Numbered from the stretch's first letter, positions 38,828-48,255 are shown. The stretch is 64,000 nucleotides of DNA from JAYOEY01 sp038116945 (GCA_038116945.1 JAYOEY010000002.1:296674-360673), one strand, 5' to 3'. Translations and numbers: made by a program. Notes: generated from the sequence alone by a model not told the origin.

Positions 38828-40903
38828 TCAGCGCTCCACCGTTCTGACATCCACCGCGCGGACGCCCTGACCTTTGGGCAGCACCATCAGCGGGTTGATT
38901 TCGATATCGGCGAGCCAGGTGCGGTGGTCGAGATAGAAATTGCCGAATGCGACGGCGGCCCGGACCAGCGCGTCCGTATCGGCCGGCGGCGCTCCGCGGA
39001 AGCCCGCGAGCAGGTCCTTCAGGCGCAAATGCCCGATCGCCGCCCGCACATCCTCTTCCGACACGGGCAGCAGCCTGAGCGCCACATCCCGCATCAGCTC
39101 CACCATCACGCCGCCCGTGCCGATCACCAGCATCGGGCCGTAGAGCGCATCGTCGCGGGCGCCAAGCAGCACCTCGACGCCGGATACCATTTCCTGCACA
39201 AGGAACCCGTCGACCGTCGCTGACGGATCGACAGCCCTGAGCCGTTCCGTCATCGCGTTCGCGGCCGAAATGACGCTTTCCTCATCTCCGAGCCCGAGCG
39301 TAACGCCGCCGACCTCCGTCTTGTGGCTGGCCTGGGGAGAAACGATCTTGACGGCGACCGGGAAGCCGATCCCGGCGGCTGCCTTTGCGGCTGTCGCGGG
39401 ATCCGACCCCATGACGGATCGCGGCGGCGTTACGCCCGCAGCGGCCAGCGCCGCCTGCAGCGCCTCGCCCGCGCAGCTCTCCGCCTTGCCCTGCGGTTCC
39501 GGCAGGTCGCCGATCACGCGGCCGCGGCGGGCGGCATGGAACCACAGCGCGTTCATCACCCGCACGCCGGTCCGCGTGCCCTGAACGAACGGCATGTTGG
39601 TGTCGGCCTGGAAATCGAGCCCGCCGTCCGGAATGTTGTGCGGCATGCGGGCGAACGAGATCACCGGCTTGTCGGTCGAGGCCAGAAGCTCCTTGATCTG
39701 ATCGGCCTGCCCGGCGCTGCGCGCGGTGCCCGGCATGTTATTGCACCACGCCACCATGTCGACAACGGGATCGCTGGCGAACGCCTTGCAGATTTCGATG
39801 GGCGACGACCGGCCCGATCGGCCCACCGGCGCGCCGGTGTCGATCGGGTTGCGGATATGGCAGTCGGCGGGCACGAATTCGCGGATCGCCTCCACCGTCT
39901 CCGGCGAAAGCTCGGGCACCACCGCATTTTCCTGCTCGCAGTAATCATGCAGCAGATCCACCGTGCCGCCCGACGTGGTCATGAAGGCAATGCCCGGCCC
40001 TTTCGGCAACCGGCCCTGCTGGAACGCCAGCGTGGTTTCGATGATTTCTTCCACGGTCTCGCAGGCGATGATGCCGTAACGCTCGCACATCGCCTCATAG
40101 GCCGCGTAGTCGCCCGCCACCGCGCCGGAATGCGAAGCGGCGGCCTCGCGGGATTTCTGCGACCGGCCGGTCTTGATGGCGACGATCGGCTTGCCGGCGG
40201 CGAGCGCGCGGCCTGCCGCCCTCATGAACGCGTCAGGTCGGCGAATCCCTTCGATGAACAGGCAGATCTGCTCGGTACCCTCGTCGTCGACCAGAAAATC
40301 GACATAGTCGGCGAGGTCGAGGCTCAGCTCGTTGCCCGAGGAGATCGCGTAGGAAAAGCTCAGCCCCCGTTCCAGCGCGCAGTTGACGAAGTAGCTGAGC
40401 GTACCGCCCGATTGCGTCACCAGCGCGACCGGCCCGGGCTCCATCCCGCTGACATGGGTATGCGGATAGCAGTAGAGCTTCTGCCGGATGCCGGCGAGCC
40501 CCATGCAGTTCGGCCCGCAGACGGCGATATCGAGCTCGTCGAGCGTCTTGCGGAACGCGGCGCCCCGTTTCAGCGACTGTTCGCGTCCGCCGTCGCCGAA
40601 GCCCGCCGCATACACCACCGCTGCCTTGACGCCGTTCTCCACCCCCTGGCGCAGCGCGGCGTCGACCGCATCGGCCGGGATGATCATCAGGGCGAGCTCG
40701 GCCGGCTCCGGCAGCGAGGCCAGATCCGGATAACAGGGCACGCCGAAAATCTCGTCCCGCTTCGGGTTGATCGGGAAAATTCTTCCCTCGTATCCCGACT
40801 CGGTCAAATTGGCGTAGATGTTTCGCGGCCAGTGCGATTTGTCTGTCGCGCCGACGATGGCGATGGATTTTGCGTTGAAGATATCGGCCGCCGACCTGGC
40901 CAT
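38828..40903 (-). CDS. ADP-forming acyl-CoA synthetase (second paralogue)
   Basis: 691 residues with the same domain order as the synthetase at 34467-36545: CoA-binding domain (SIAIVGATDKS), succinyl-CoA-ligase-like part with ASHSGA at the putative phospho-His, and ATP-grasp domain containing VKIVSPQASHKTEVGGV, nearly identical between the two. A clear AGGGGG ribosome binding site precedes the ATG. The two paralogues face each other around the dehydrogenase and hydratase genes. Substrate unknown; a different acid from that of the first paralogue is likely. Confidence 0.9.
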   Translation of the reverse strand: MARSAADIFNAKSIAIVGATDKSHWPRNIYANLTESGYEGRIFPINPKRDEIFGVPCYPDLASLPEPAELALMIIPADAVDAALRQGVENGVKAAVVYAAGFGDGGREQSLKRGAAFRKTLDELDIAVCGPNCMGLAGIRQKLYCYPHTHVSGMEPGPVALVTQSGGTLSYFVNCALERGLSFSYAISSGNELSLDLADYVDFLVDDEGTEQICLFIEGIRRPDAFMRAAGRALAAGKPIVAIKTGRSQKSREAAASHSGAVAGDYAAYEAMCERYGIIACETVEEIIETTLAFQQGRLPKGPGIAFMTTSGGTVDLLHDYCEQENAVVPELSPETVEAIREFVPADCHIRNPIDTGAPVGRSGRSSPIEICKAFASDPVVDMVAWCNNMPGTARSAGQADQIKELLASTDKPVISFARMPHNIPDGGLDFQADTNMPFVQGTRTGVRVMNALWFHAARRGRVIGDLPEPQGKAESCAGEALQAALAAAGVTPPRSVMGSDPATAAKAAAGIGFPVAVKIVSPQASHKTEVGGVTLGLGDEESVISAANAMTERLRAVDPSATVDGFLVQEMVSGVEVLLGARDDALYGPMLVIGTGGVMVELMRDVALRLLPVSEEDVRAAIGHLRLKDLLAGFRGAPPADTDALVRAAVAFGNFYLDHRTWLADIEINPLMVLPKGQGVRAVDVRTVER

Positions 40904-41011
40904 GAATGCCCCCTGATATATGGTTTTCTACAGGGGACGATGATGAAAAAGCCGGTCTGTCCTGTCAAACAGGCTCGATGCGGATCGCGCCGTCCCTTGC
41001 GTGCTGAAATC

Positions 41012-41788
41012 CTATCGCCGGTGCCGGTTATATTCCGCCATCGCCTGCGGCAGCAGTTTCCTGATGTTGTCGATGCGGGTCTGAGGCGCCGGGTGGGTCG
41101 AGAGAAATTCCGGCGGACGCGGACCGCCGGCGTTCCTGAAATTCTCCCATAGCGGCACGGCGGCGCGTGGATCGTAGCCAGCCCTGGCCATCAGGATCAG
41201 GCCGATATGATCGGCTTCCGATTCCTGGGTGCGGGTGTGCGGCAATACGATTCCCAGCGTCGAAAGCTGGGATGCCAGGTTGACGAACTGACCGTATTCC
41301 TGACCTGCCGCGGCGCTGAGGCCGACGAGACCCAACTGTACCGCCATCTGGGTAGATATCCGTTCCGAGCCATGCCGGGCGATGGCGTGGCCGACCTCGT
41401 GCGCCATCACGGTCGCAAGCTGGTTATCGTCCTTCGCCACGGTGAACAGTCCCGTGTTCACGCCGACCTTGCCGCCGGGCAGCGCGAAGGCGTTGGGCGT
41501 CTTGTCCTCGATGACGTTGAATTCCCATTTCAGGTCGGGCTGGCCGCTGACATTCGCGATGCGCCGTCCGATCTCCCTCACGCGGCGGACATAGCTCTGG
41601 TTGGTGCTGAGCCGGGCCTTCGAAAGAATCTGGTGGTAGGCCTGCAGGCCCATCTGCTGCGCCTGTCCGGGAGACATCACGATGAACTGGCTACGGCCGG
41701 TGATCGGCGCGGTCTCGCACCCCGCGGTCAGCCATCCGCCGAAGGCGATTGCCGTAAGTGTCAACAGAAGGCGCAGTTTTCCGGTCAT
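41012..41788 (-). CDS. M48 family metalloprotease lipoprotein
   Basis: 258 residues. N-terminal lipoprotein signal with lipobox LTAGC (lipidated C24). The zinc site is HEVGHAIARHG and the third ligand is in QESEADHIGL. This matches LoiP/YcaL-like and BepA-like periplasmic proteases that degrade or help fold outer-membrane proteins. Monocistronic, divergent from the flavin-binding protein gene. Confidence 0.93.
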   Translation of the reverse strand: MTGKLRLLLTLTAIAFGGWLTAGCETAPITGRSQFIVMSPGQAQQMGLQAYHQILSKARLSTNQSYVRRVREIGRRIANVSGQPDLKWEFNVIEDKTPNAFALPGGKVGVNTGLFTVAKDDNQLATVMAHEVGHAIARHGSERISTQMAVQLGLVGLSAAAGQEYGQFVNLASQLSTLGIVLPHTRTQESEADHIGLILMARAGYDPRAAVPLWENFRNAGGPRPPEFLSTHPAPQTRIDNIRKLLPQAMAEYNRHRR

Positions 41789-41904
41789 TTTGCGATCCTG
41801 TTCCGTTCGTAAAACCTATCGCCGCCCATTGCGGCAAATTGATGACGCTGCATCCGCACGCAGCGTATACTGGATCAAATAAACCGCATTTCGGGGAGAC
41901 GACA

Positions 41905-42339
41905 ATGCCAAAATTCACCGATGGAATGGCCGACGCCTTGTACAATTCGCTGGCGGACGGGACGCCCTGCCTGGTCGGCACGGTATCGCCCGACGGCACC
42001 CCCAATATCAGCCCCAAGGGCAGCGTCATGGTCTGGCAGGGCGACAAGCTGGCCTACTGGGAACGGTCGCATCGCGGTGCGCGCAACAATGTCGAAGCAG
42101 GCTCCAAGGTCGTGGTTTTTTACCGCAATCCGGACCGCGCTCTGGACCTGCCGCAGGGCGCGGCCTTGCGCATTTACGGCACGGCGCGCGTGGTGGCCGA
42201 GGGGCCGGAACGCGACGACGTGATGTCGAAAGTCGTGCAGAAGGAACTCGACAACGATCCCGGCCTCAAGGGGGCGGCGGTCATCATCGATGTCGAGCGG
42301 ATCGAAAACCTGCGCGGGGAAGACGTCAGCGCGGACTGA
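41905..42339 (+). CDS. pyridoxamine 5'-phosphate oxidase family protein
   Basis: 144-residue split-barrel protein of the FMN-binding PNPOx-like superfamily. TPCLVGTVSPDGTPNISPKGS and the later KVVVFYRNPD are typical strand motifs. Small members bind FMN, F420 or heme and reduce diverse substrates, so the specific role cannot be assigned. Start ATG 41905 has a GGGGAG ribosome binding site; the longer frame from 41758 overlaps the divergent protease promoter region. Confidence 0.85.
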   Translation: MPKFTDGMADALYNSLADGTPCLVGTVSPDGTPNISPKGSVMVWQGDKLAYWERSHRGARNNVEAGSKVVVFYRNPDRALDLPQGAALRIYGTARVVAEGPERDDVMSKVVQKELDNDPGLKGAAVIIDVERIENLRGEDVSAD

Positions 42340-42349
42340 TTTCGATCCG

Positions 42350-43441
42350 TTACTGCACCCGCCCGCGGGCGGCGATGTCCCACACTCCGGTGACCTCGTC
42401 GCCGGAGGTGGCGATGAACCGGTCGTAGAGATTGACCGTGGTGTCGCAATGGGTCGGGGCAAAGCGGACCTTGTCGCCGAGCGACAGCGGACAGGCGCCG
42501 TCGGCCCAGACGAGTTCGCCGTGTTCCTCGCCGGCGAAACGGAATGCCGCACCTGGCAGGTCGAGCGGCACGGGCGCCCCGCCGTCGGAGCTGACTGCCT
42601 TCAGCCCCATGTCGACGATGGCGCGGTTCGGTTCAGGCCGCGATATGACGCCGGCCAGCAGCGTCAGGGACTGTTCGAACGGAATCAGGTCGCCATCGTT
42701 CCATTCGACCTGGCGATAACGGGAATCCATGAACAGATAGCCACCCGGCTGTAATTCGGTCAGCCCGCCCGAAGCGGCGTCGATGACCGACGTCCCGCTG
42801 CCGCCGCCGGTCAGCACGGGAACGTCGATGCCGTTGGCGCGCAGAAGGTCCGCCGTACCGGTCAGCAGGCCGAGAGCCTTGTCCGCCGCCGCCCTGCGGT
42901 CTTCGAACGAGGCCGTCATCTGGATGGCGCCCTGATAGCCCTGCAGCCCGCGGAATTCGAGCCAGGCCTCGTCCTTGATGGCGCGTGCCAGCGCCAGGGC
43001 GGGCTCGCCCGGCTGAACCCCGCAGCGGTTCTGCCCGACATCGACTTCGACGATCACGCCGAACCTGATGCCCGCGGTATGGGCGGTTTTCGCCATCTCC
43101 GCGATATTGGCCGCGTCGTCCGCGACCGTCGTTACCTTCGCGCGGCTCGCGATATCCATCAGCCGCATCAGTTTCGACGGTCCGATTACGGGTGTGGTGA
43201 TCAGAATGTCGTCGACGCCGCCCGCCACCATGACTTCTGCCTCACCGAGCTTCGCGCAGCAGATGCCTCCCGCGCCATGGGCAATCTGGATCTTCGCGAT
43301 CTCCGGCGATTTGTGCGCCTTGGCGTGCGGCCGGTAGGCGATCCCGGCGTCGGCTGCGATCTTCTGCATCCGTTTCAGGTTGCGGTTGAACGCGTCTTCG
43401 TCGACCAGCAGGACCGGCGTGTCCAGTTCGGCGATTTTCAC
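42350..43441 (-). CDS. DSD1 family PLP-dependent enzyme (D-threonine aldolase type)
   Basis: 363 residues from GTG 43441, which overlaps the preceding gene's stop as GTGA. The fold type III barrel binds PLP at K41 in YRPHAKAHK, and the metal motif HCD in PTHCDTTVNLYD near the C-terminus marks the D-threonine aldolase/D-serine dehydratase group, needing a divalent cation. Such enzymes cleave or dehydrate D-beta-hydroxy amino acids. Third gene of a coupled operon with an amidohydrolase and a gamma-glutamyltransferase-like protein, suggesting release and breakdown of a modified or D-amino acid. Confidence 0.9.
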   Translation of the reverse strand: MKIAELDTPVLLVDEDAFNRNLKRMQKIAADAGIAYRPHAKAHKSPEIAKIQIAHGAGGICCAKLGEAEVMVAGGVDDILITTPVIGPSKLMRLMDIASRAKVTTVADDAANIAEMAKTAHTAGIRFGVIVEVDVGQNRCGVQPGEPALALARAIKDEAWLEFRGLQGYQGAIQMTASFEDRRAAADKALGLLTGTADLLRANGIDVPVLTGGGSGTSVIDAASGGLTELQPGGYLFMDSRYRQVEWNDGDLIPFEQSLTLLAGVISRPEPNRAIVDMGLKAVSSDGGAPVPLDLPGAAFRFAGEEHGELVWADGACPLSLGDKVRFAPTHCDTTVNLYDRFIATSGDEVTGVWDIAARGRVQ

Positions 43442-45132
43442 GGCCCGACGGCTCCGGTCGCATGCACGGTCTTTCCGCCCACCATGGTCAGTTCCGAAGC
43501 GATGTCCTTCAGCGCGTTCTCCGGACAGGAAAGCGGGTCGTCGCTCAGAATTGCGAGATCGGCGAGCTTGCCCGGTTCCAGCGATCCCTTGATATCTTCC
43601 TCGAACGTCAGGTGCGCCGCCTCGATGGTGGCGCAGCGCAGCGCCTGTTCGCGGGTCAGCGCCTGGTCGGGTGCAATCGGCCCGTCGATGTCCATGTTGT
43701 ATCGCGTCACCGCCTGCCAGATCGGATACCACAGCGTGGTCGGCACGTTGTCGGTACCGAGCCCGATATGGATGCCGGCCTCCAGCACCGATTTCAGCGG
43801 TGCAATCTCGTTTTCGTGCTCGGCGCCGATCCGGTCGCGGAAAATCGCCCCGTGCTTGTAGACATAGCGGTTGGTGTGCGACGTCATGGCGATCCCCATC
43901 GCCGCGAGGGATGCGATCTGCTCTTCGCTGGCGCGATCCAGATGCCCCATGATCCAGCGCCGTCCGGAGAGCGGCACGGATTCGTTGACCTGTTCGTAGA
44001 GCGGCACGAAATCCATCCAGATCGCGTTGGCGCGGATGTTCGCGCGCGCCAGGGATGTCAGGAAATCAGGCATTTTCTCGCGCGGTACGCCGCTGTCGTA
44101 GTTGAAACCCGACCAGCCGGTATAGGGCGCCGCGCGGGCGCGCATCAGATTGTCAGGCTCGATCCCGAAATCCGCGAAGATTCCCGCGACGCGCAGCCAT
44201 TCGTCGCCGGTCCCCTGGTTTCCGCCGATTTCGCCGGTCCAGCGGTCCATGGCGTCCTGGTACCCGTCCCTGTCCGCGAAATGCCAGGACGGGCTGTAGA
44301 CCAGGCTGGCCCGCACCGTGGCCTCGCCCGTCGCGTTGACCGCACGCCACGCGTCGATCAGTTCGCGGGCGCAGCCATGCTCCTCATAGACGCTGGTGGT
44401 CCCGGTGGCGTTGTAGATCGCCATCGAGCGTTTGAGCCCCGCCACCCGTTCGGAGGCGCCGAAACGCGGCATGCCCGTGAAGTACGCCAGCTCGACGATG
44501 GGCATGAAACTGTGCTCGTGAATGACGCCGGTGAGCTGACCGCCGCCGTCGGTCTCGAAGACGATCGTCTCGGGCAGTTCGCCCGGCGGCGCATCGAGCC
44601 CGGCCGATTCCAGCGCTTTCGTGTTGGCGATCGAGCTGATCGGAAGCTGATGCCGCCAGTAACCCCAGATCGGGCGGATATAGACCGGATTGTCGGGGGA
44701 GACGGAATCCAGCTCGTGGCGCGTCGGAAAGCGCTTCTCCGCCAGATTGTCCGGCACGCCGAAATAATAGGGCGGCTCGCCGATCGGCATGGTGACGATC
44801 CAGTCTCCCGGTTCGGCGTCGGCCACCAGCTTCTCGATTCGCTGCAAGATGTCGTCGATCGACGTGCAGCCGGCGAGCGACGGGTAGATCGATTTGAGAC
44901 CCTCGCGGTCGAGATGCGCGTGCCCGTCCATCAGCCCCGGTATGACGGCACGCCCTCCCGCATCGATAAGGCGCGCCTCCGGATTGTCGGCGGCCAGCCT
45001 TTCCGCCGGCCCGACAGCGCCGATGCGGTCTCCCGCGATCAGGACGGAATCGTGAATCGAAAAGGCAGCGTCGCAGGTGATGACCCGCGCGTTGCGGATC
45101 AGCAGCGGCGCGCTGTCACCGTCCGGCGGCAT
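43438..45132 (-). CDS. amidohydrolase family protein (YtcJ-like)
   Basis: 564-residue metal-dependent hydrolase of the amidohydrolase superfamily. The metal motif HAHLD (in MDGHAHLDREG) follows the N-terminal beta-sandwich (LLIRNARVITCD); more ligands are likely in IMGHLDRAS and the late GTDNVP segment. Similar YtcJ-like and NfdA-like enzymes hydrolyse N-substituted amides. No signal peptide. It overlaps the GGT-like gene by 17 bp upstream and the PLP enzyme by 4 bp downstream. Confidence 0.9.
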   Translation of the reverse strand: MPPDGDSAPLLIRNARVITCDAAFSIHDSVLIAGDRIGAVGPAERLAADNPEARLIDAGGRAVIPGLMDGHAHLDREGLKSIYPSLAGCTSIDDILQRIEKLVADAEPGDWIVTMPIGEPPYYFGVPDNLAEKRFPTRHELDSVSPDNPVYIRPIWGYWRHQLPISSIANTKALESAGLDAPPGELPETIVFETDGGGQLTGVIHEHSFMPIVELAYFTGMPRFGASERVAGLKRSMAIYNATGTTSVYEEHGCARELIDAWRAVNATGEATVRASLVYSPSWHFADRDGYQDAMDRWTGEIGGNQGTGDEWLRVAGIFADFGIEPDNLMRARAAPYTGWSGFNYDSGVPREKMPDFLTSLARANIRANAIWMDFVPLYEQVNESVPLSGRRWIMGHLDRASEEQIASLAAMGIAMTSHTNRYVYKHGAIFRDRIGAEHENEIAPLKSVLEAGIHIGLGTDNVPTTLWYPIWQAVTRYNMDIDGPIAPDQALTREQALRCATIEAAHLTFEEDIKGSLEPGKLADLAILSDDPLSCPENALKDIASELTMVGGKTVHATGAVGP

Positions 45133-46702
45133 AGGCCTCGCGCCGGTGATCTGCTGCGCCAGCCATCACGCCGCCTTCCATCACCTCGATGCATTTCGAC
45201 GATCCGAAATAGGAAGCGCCCGACGCGCGGCCCACGTCGTAGCCGCGATCTTTCAGCTCGTCCCCGATGGCATCGGGGAACTCGTCGTCGATCAGCAGGT
45301 TGGCCTGCCCGTCGATGGTCCAGCGCGGCGCCTCGATGGCGGCGGAAATTTCCATCCCCCGGTCCACCATGTTGGTCAGCATCTGGACGTTGGAAATCGT
45401 CTGGGCCGGCCCGCCCGGCGTGGTCAGCAGGTATTTCACCTTGCCGCCCCGGAACGCCATGACCGGGTTGAGCGTATGCGACGGCCGCTTGCCCGGCGCG
45501 ACAACGTTGCGATGCGCAGGATCGGTGACGAAGCCGGTCATCCGGTTATTCAGCAATATGCCCGTGCCGGGGTCGAGAAAGGCCGAGCCGAACACGTGGA
45601 ACACGCTCTGCACCACCGAGATGGCGTTGCCGTCCCCGTCCATCAGCGTGATGCAGGAGGTGCCCCCGACCCCCGGCGGCCGGTGCGCGCCCGGCATGGC
45701 GTTGGTAACGGCGTGTTGCATCTTTCCGGTCATCTGTCCGCCCAGCAGCTCGTCGACCGGCGGCGCGTGCACGCGCGGATCGCAGATATAGGGCTGGCCT
45801 TCGTCGAACGCGACGCGGGCTGCCGCCATCAGGTAGGCGAGCCGGTCGGCGTCAGGCCCCGTGAAGGCTTCCTGCGGCAGGTGATCGATGGCGTTGAGCT
45901 GCATCAGCATCAAGATGCCGTAGGAATTCGGCGGCATGACATGCACGTCGAGATCGCGATAGGTCGTGTGCAGCGTGTCGACCCATTCGGGCTCGTACCC
46001 TTCGAAATCCGCGGCCGACATCAGCCCGCCATTCGCCTGGCAGTAATCGCCCAGCGTCTTCGCGATGCGCCCCTCGTAATAGACGCCGCTGCCGTTCTCG
46101 GCGATGTCGCGCAGTGTTTCCGCCAGCGCCGGCTGTTTGACGATCTGCCCGCCCGACATCGGCACGCCGCCCGGCATGTAGAGCGCGGCGCAGCCCGGGT
46201 CTTTTCCAACATGATCGAACAGACGCAGCGCGCCGGCCAGAACCCGCGACAGCGGATGGCCGTTTTCCGCCAGGTCAATGGCGTCGGCGAACAGGTCTTT
46301 CCAGGGTTTCCTGCCGTGTTTCTGGTGCAGCCGTTCCCAGCCGCGCACGATGCCCGGCACCGACGCGGCATCCGGCCCGTGGGCGGTCATGCCGTTCGTA
46401 AAATGCTCCGGCGTCGCACCGGCCGGCGCGTGGCCCGAGGCGTTGAGTCCCTGCGTTTTTCCTCTTGCCGCGTCGTGATGGATGATGAAGGCATCGCCGC
46501 CGAGCGACGTCGCGTGCGGCAGCACCACGGTGAGGACGGCGGATGTGGCGATCATCGCATCGACCACCGAGCCGCCGGAATCCAGCATCCTGAGCCCGGC
46601 GGTGGAGGCGAGGCTGTGGCCCGACACCACCATCGCCTTGGTGCCGTAGACGGGAGAGCGCGGCAGTTTCACGCCCGCGAATTCATCGACCTGTCCGGCC
46701 AT
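45116..46702 (-). CDS. gamma-glutamyltransferase family protein
   Basis: Ntn-hydrolase of 528 residues. The expected autocatalytic and nucleophilic Thr is in GGTSCITLMDGDGNAIS, followed by ILLNNRMTGF, and the gamma-glutamyl-binding GGPAQTISNVQ loop is visible. It begins directly in the catalytic fold with no signal peptide, so it is probably cytoplasmic, unlike E. coli Ggt. It may cleave gamma-glutamyl amides or related conjugates. First gene of the coupled leftward operon. Confidence 0.92.
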   Translation of the reverse strand: MAGQVDEFAGVKLPRSPVYGTKAMVVSGHSLASTAGLRMLDSGGSVVDAMIATSAVLTVVLPHATSLGGDAFIIHHDAARGKTQGLNASGHAPAGATPEHFTNGMTAHGPDAASVPGIVRGWERLHQKHGRKPWKDLFADAIDLAENGHPLSRVLAGALRLFDHVGKDPGCAALYMPGGVPMSGGQIVKQPALAETLRDIAENGSGVYYEGRIAKTLGDYCQANGGLMSAADFEGYEPEWVDTLHTTYRDLDVHVMPPNSYGILMLMQLNAIDHLPQEAFTGPDADRLAYLMAAARVAFDEGQPYICDPRVHAPPVDELLGGQMTGKMQHAVTNAMPGAHRPPGVGGTSCITLMDGDGNAISVVQSVFHVFGSAFLDPGTGILLNNRMTGFVTDPAHRNVVAPGKRPSHTLNPVMAFRGGKVKYLLTTPGGPAQTISNVQMLTNMVDRGMEISAAIEAPRWTIDGQANLLIDDEFPDAIGDELKDRGYDVGRASGASYFGSSKCIEVMEGGVMAGAADHRREAYAAGR

Positions 46703-46810
46703 GGAATGCTTCCTTATCCGTGATATCAGCGTCGGAACATCATGGCCGCAGGGGCGCGCTTGTCAACGCGGGGAAGCGGTCGTCTCAAAGGAAGAAGCCG
46801 TGCCCGGTCC

Positions 46811-46842
46811 TGCCGGATCCCCGGGTCAGGCCCGAGGGTGAC
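46811..46842. repeat. REP-like GC-rich dispersed repeat
   Basis: The string GGATCCCCGGGTC and its imperfect complement CCCGAGGGTGAC form a small hairpin between two divergent-facing genes. Related palindromes are frequent in alphaproteobacterial intergenic DNA. It lies just past the 3' end (46855) of the Vgb gene and may act as its terminator. Confidence 0.4.
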
Positions 46843-46854
46843 CCGCAACGGATC

Positions 46855-48099
46855 TCATGGCCCCTTGATGGTCACCTTGATGATCCGGTTGGTGCTGCTC
46901 TGGTGGATGATCAGCCCGCCATCGCGGGTGGTGCGCATGTGGCGGATGATGCCGGCGTAGAAATTGCCCGACGGGATCGGCCAGCTCTGGAAGGTCTCGG
47001 TCTTCGGATCGAACCGGACCAGCGCGTCGGGGCGCTTGCGGGATTCGTTGTACCAGATCGCGCCCTGCTGGATGACGATGGCGTAGGGGTGCGATTTCGG
47101 TCCGCTGGGCGATGCCCATTCCCTGATCTCTTCCGTCTTCGGATTGTACCGGCCGAGCCGCCCGCGCCCTGAATTGACGTACCAGATCATCCCGTCTTCG
47201 GCGATGTCGAGCCGGCGCACGGTGGTGTCCTCGTGCGGCAGCAGGACCTCTTTGAGGTCCATCGTCTTCGGATCGATCCGCAACAGACAGTTCTTGCCGT
47301 TGCACGACACCCAGGGGGCGCCCGACGCATCGATCTTGATGCCGTAAGGTTTGGAGCCCGGGCGCGGCATCTTCTTCGCCGTCACCTCGCCCGTCTTCGG
47401 GTCGAGCCGCCCCACCATGTTGCTGTGCTGGGCGGTAAACCACAGGATGCCGTTCGCGTCGAACTTGGCTGTGTGAGGGTCTTTCACTCCCGCGGGCATC
47501 CTGAACTCGGTGATCTTGCCGGTGGCGGGGTCGAGCTTTCCGATGGTTGCGTTCTTGTTGCCGGTGTACCAGACGCCGCCGTCCCTATCGAGCAGCACGC
47601 TGTGCGGTTTGGCGCCGGCGGGCAGGGGAAACTCCTTCATCGCGCCGGTCCGGGGATCGATGCGCCCGACCAGGTCCGACCACTGTCCGGCCCACCAGAT
47701 CGAGCCGTCCGGCGCCTCGACCGGGTCGCGCGAGCGCTGGCCGAGCGTCGGCACGACCCATTCCCTGAACGAGACCTGCACCGGGCCCGCAATCAGCTTC
47801 GGCGCGTTCTTGGTGTTCGGCGGGAAATGCCGGTTGAGATAGGCGAGGATTGCGTCGCGCTCCTGCGGCGTCTTCGAAAGATCGATCATCGTGCCGACCA
47901 CCTGCGGCCACTGCGCCGCCGTATAGCCCGATGTTGCGGCGATCGTGCGCACCGGATGGCACGCCAGACACGCAGCTTCGACAACGTCCTTGCCCTCGCC
48001 GTCCGGCAGCGTGGCGCGCCGGCGCTGCGCGTCGGCGTCGGCAGCGAATGTCGAACCGAGAAAAATGCCCGACAGAGCGGCGACCAGAATCCTGCGCAT
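46855..48099 (-). CDS. exported Vgb-like beta-propeller protein with N-terminal cytochrome c motif
   Basis: 414 residues from ATG 48099, preceded by a GGGGAG ribosome binding site at 7-nt spacing; a longer frame reaching 48999 overlaps a hydrolase gene. Signal peptide about 1-24. A CLACH heme site (C44, C47, H48) is followed by a cytochrome-like helical stretch and then, from about residue 115, repeated blades of the type GRIDPRTGAMKEFPLPAG as in virginiamycin B lyase/SMP-30-like propellers. True Vgb is a cytoplasmic lyase; here periplasmic location and heme suggest a redox or ligand-binding role, not antibiotic resistance. Confidence 0.87.
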   Translation of the reverse strand: MRRILVAALSGIFLGSTFAADADAQRRRATLPDGEGKDVVEAACLACHPVRTIAATSGYTAAQWPQVVGTMIDLSKTPQERDAILAYLNRHFPPNTKNAPKLIAGPVQVSFREWVVPTLGQRSRDPVEAPDGSIWWAGQWSDLVGRIDPRTGAMKEFPLPAGAKPHSVLLDRDGGVWYTGNKNATIGKLDPATGKITEFRMPAGVKDPHTAKFDANGILWFTAQHSNMVGRLDPKTGEVTAKKMPRPGSKPYGIKIDASGAPWVSCNGKNCLLRIDPKTMDLKEVLLPHEDTTVRRLDIAEDGMIWYVNSGRGRLGRYNPKTEEIREWASPSGPKSHPYAIVIQQGAIWYNESRKRPDALVRFDPKTETFQSWPIPSGNFYAGIIRHMRTTRDGGLIIHQSSTNRIIKVTIKGP

Positions 48100-48255
48100 G
48101 AAAATCTCCCCGTCAGTTCGTCGGAACATCACGAACAGCAGCGTCCGAATCCGTCGACGGTCAGTCAGATTCGCGGCCCTGACAAGCCGCGGCTCGATTG
48201 GCATACTCGGGCCGGATATCGAAGGTTCAGGGCAAACAAACGGAGGGAGACGAAA

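Noticed and set aside
39323..41152. 609-codon plus-strand frame opposite the second acyl-CoA synthetase
   Set aside because: Shadow frame: low-complexity Arg/His-rich translation with no family resemblance.
43462..46723. Two long plus-strand frames opposite the amidohydrolase and GGT-like genes
   Set aside because: Antisense shadows; the minus-strand products show clear catalytic motifs and coupled overlaps.
46855..48099. Streptogramin resistance (virginiamycin B lyase) function
   Set aside because: The protein is exported and carries a heme motif; the resemblance is to the propeller fold only.
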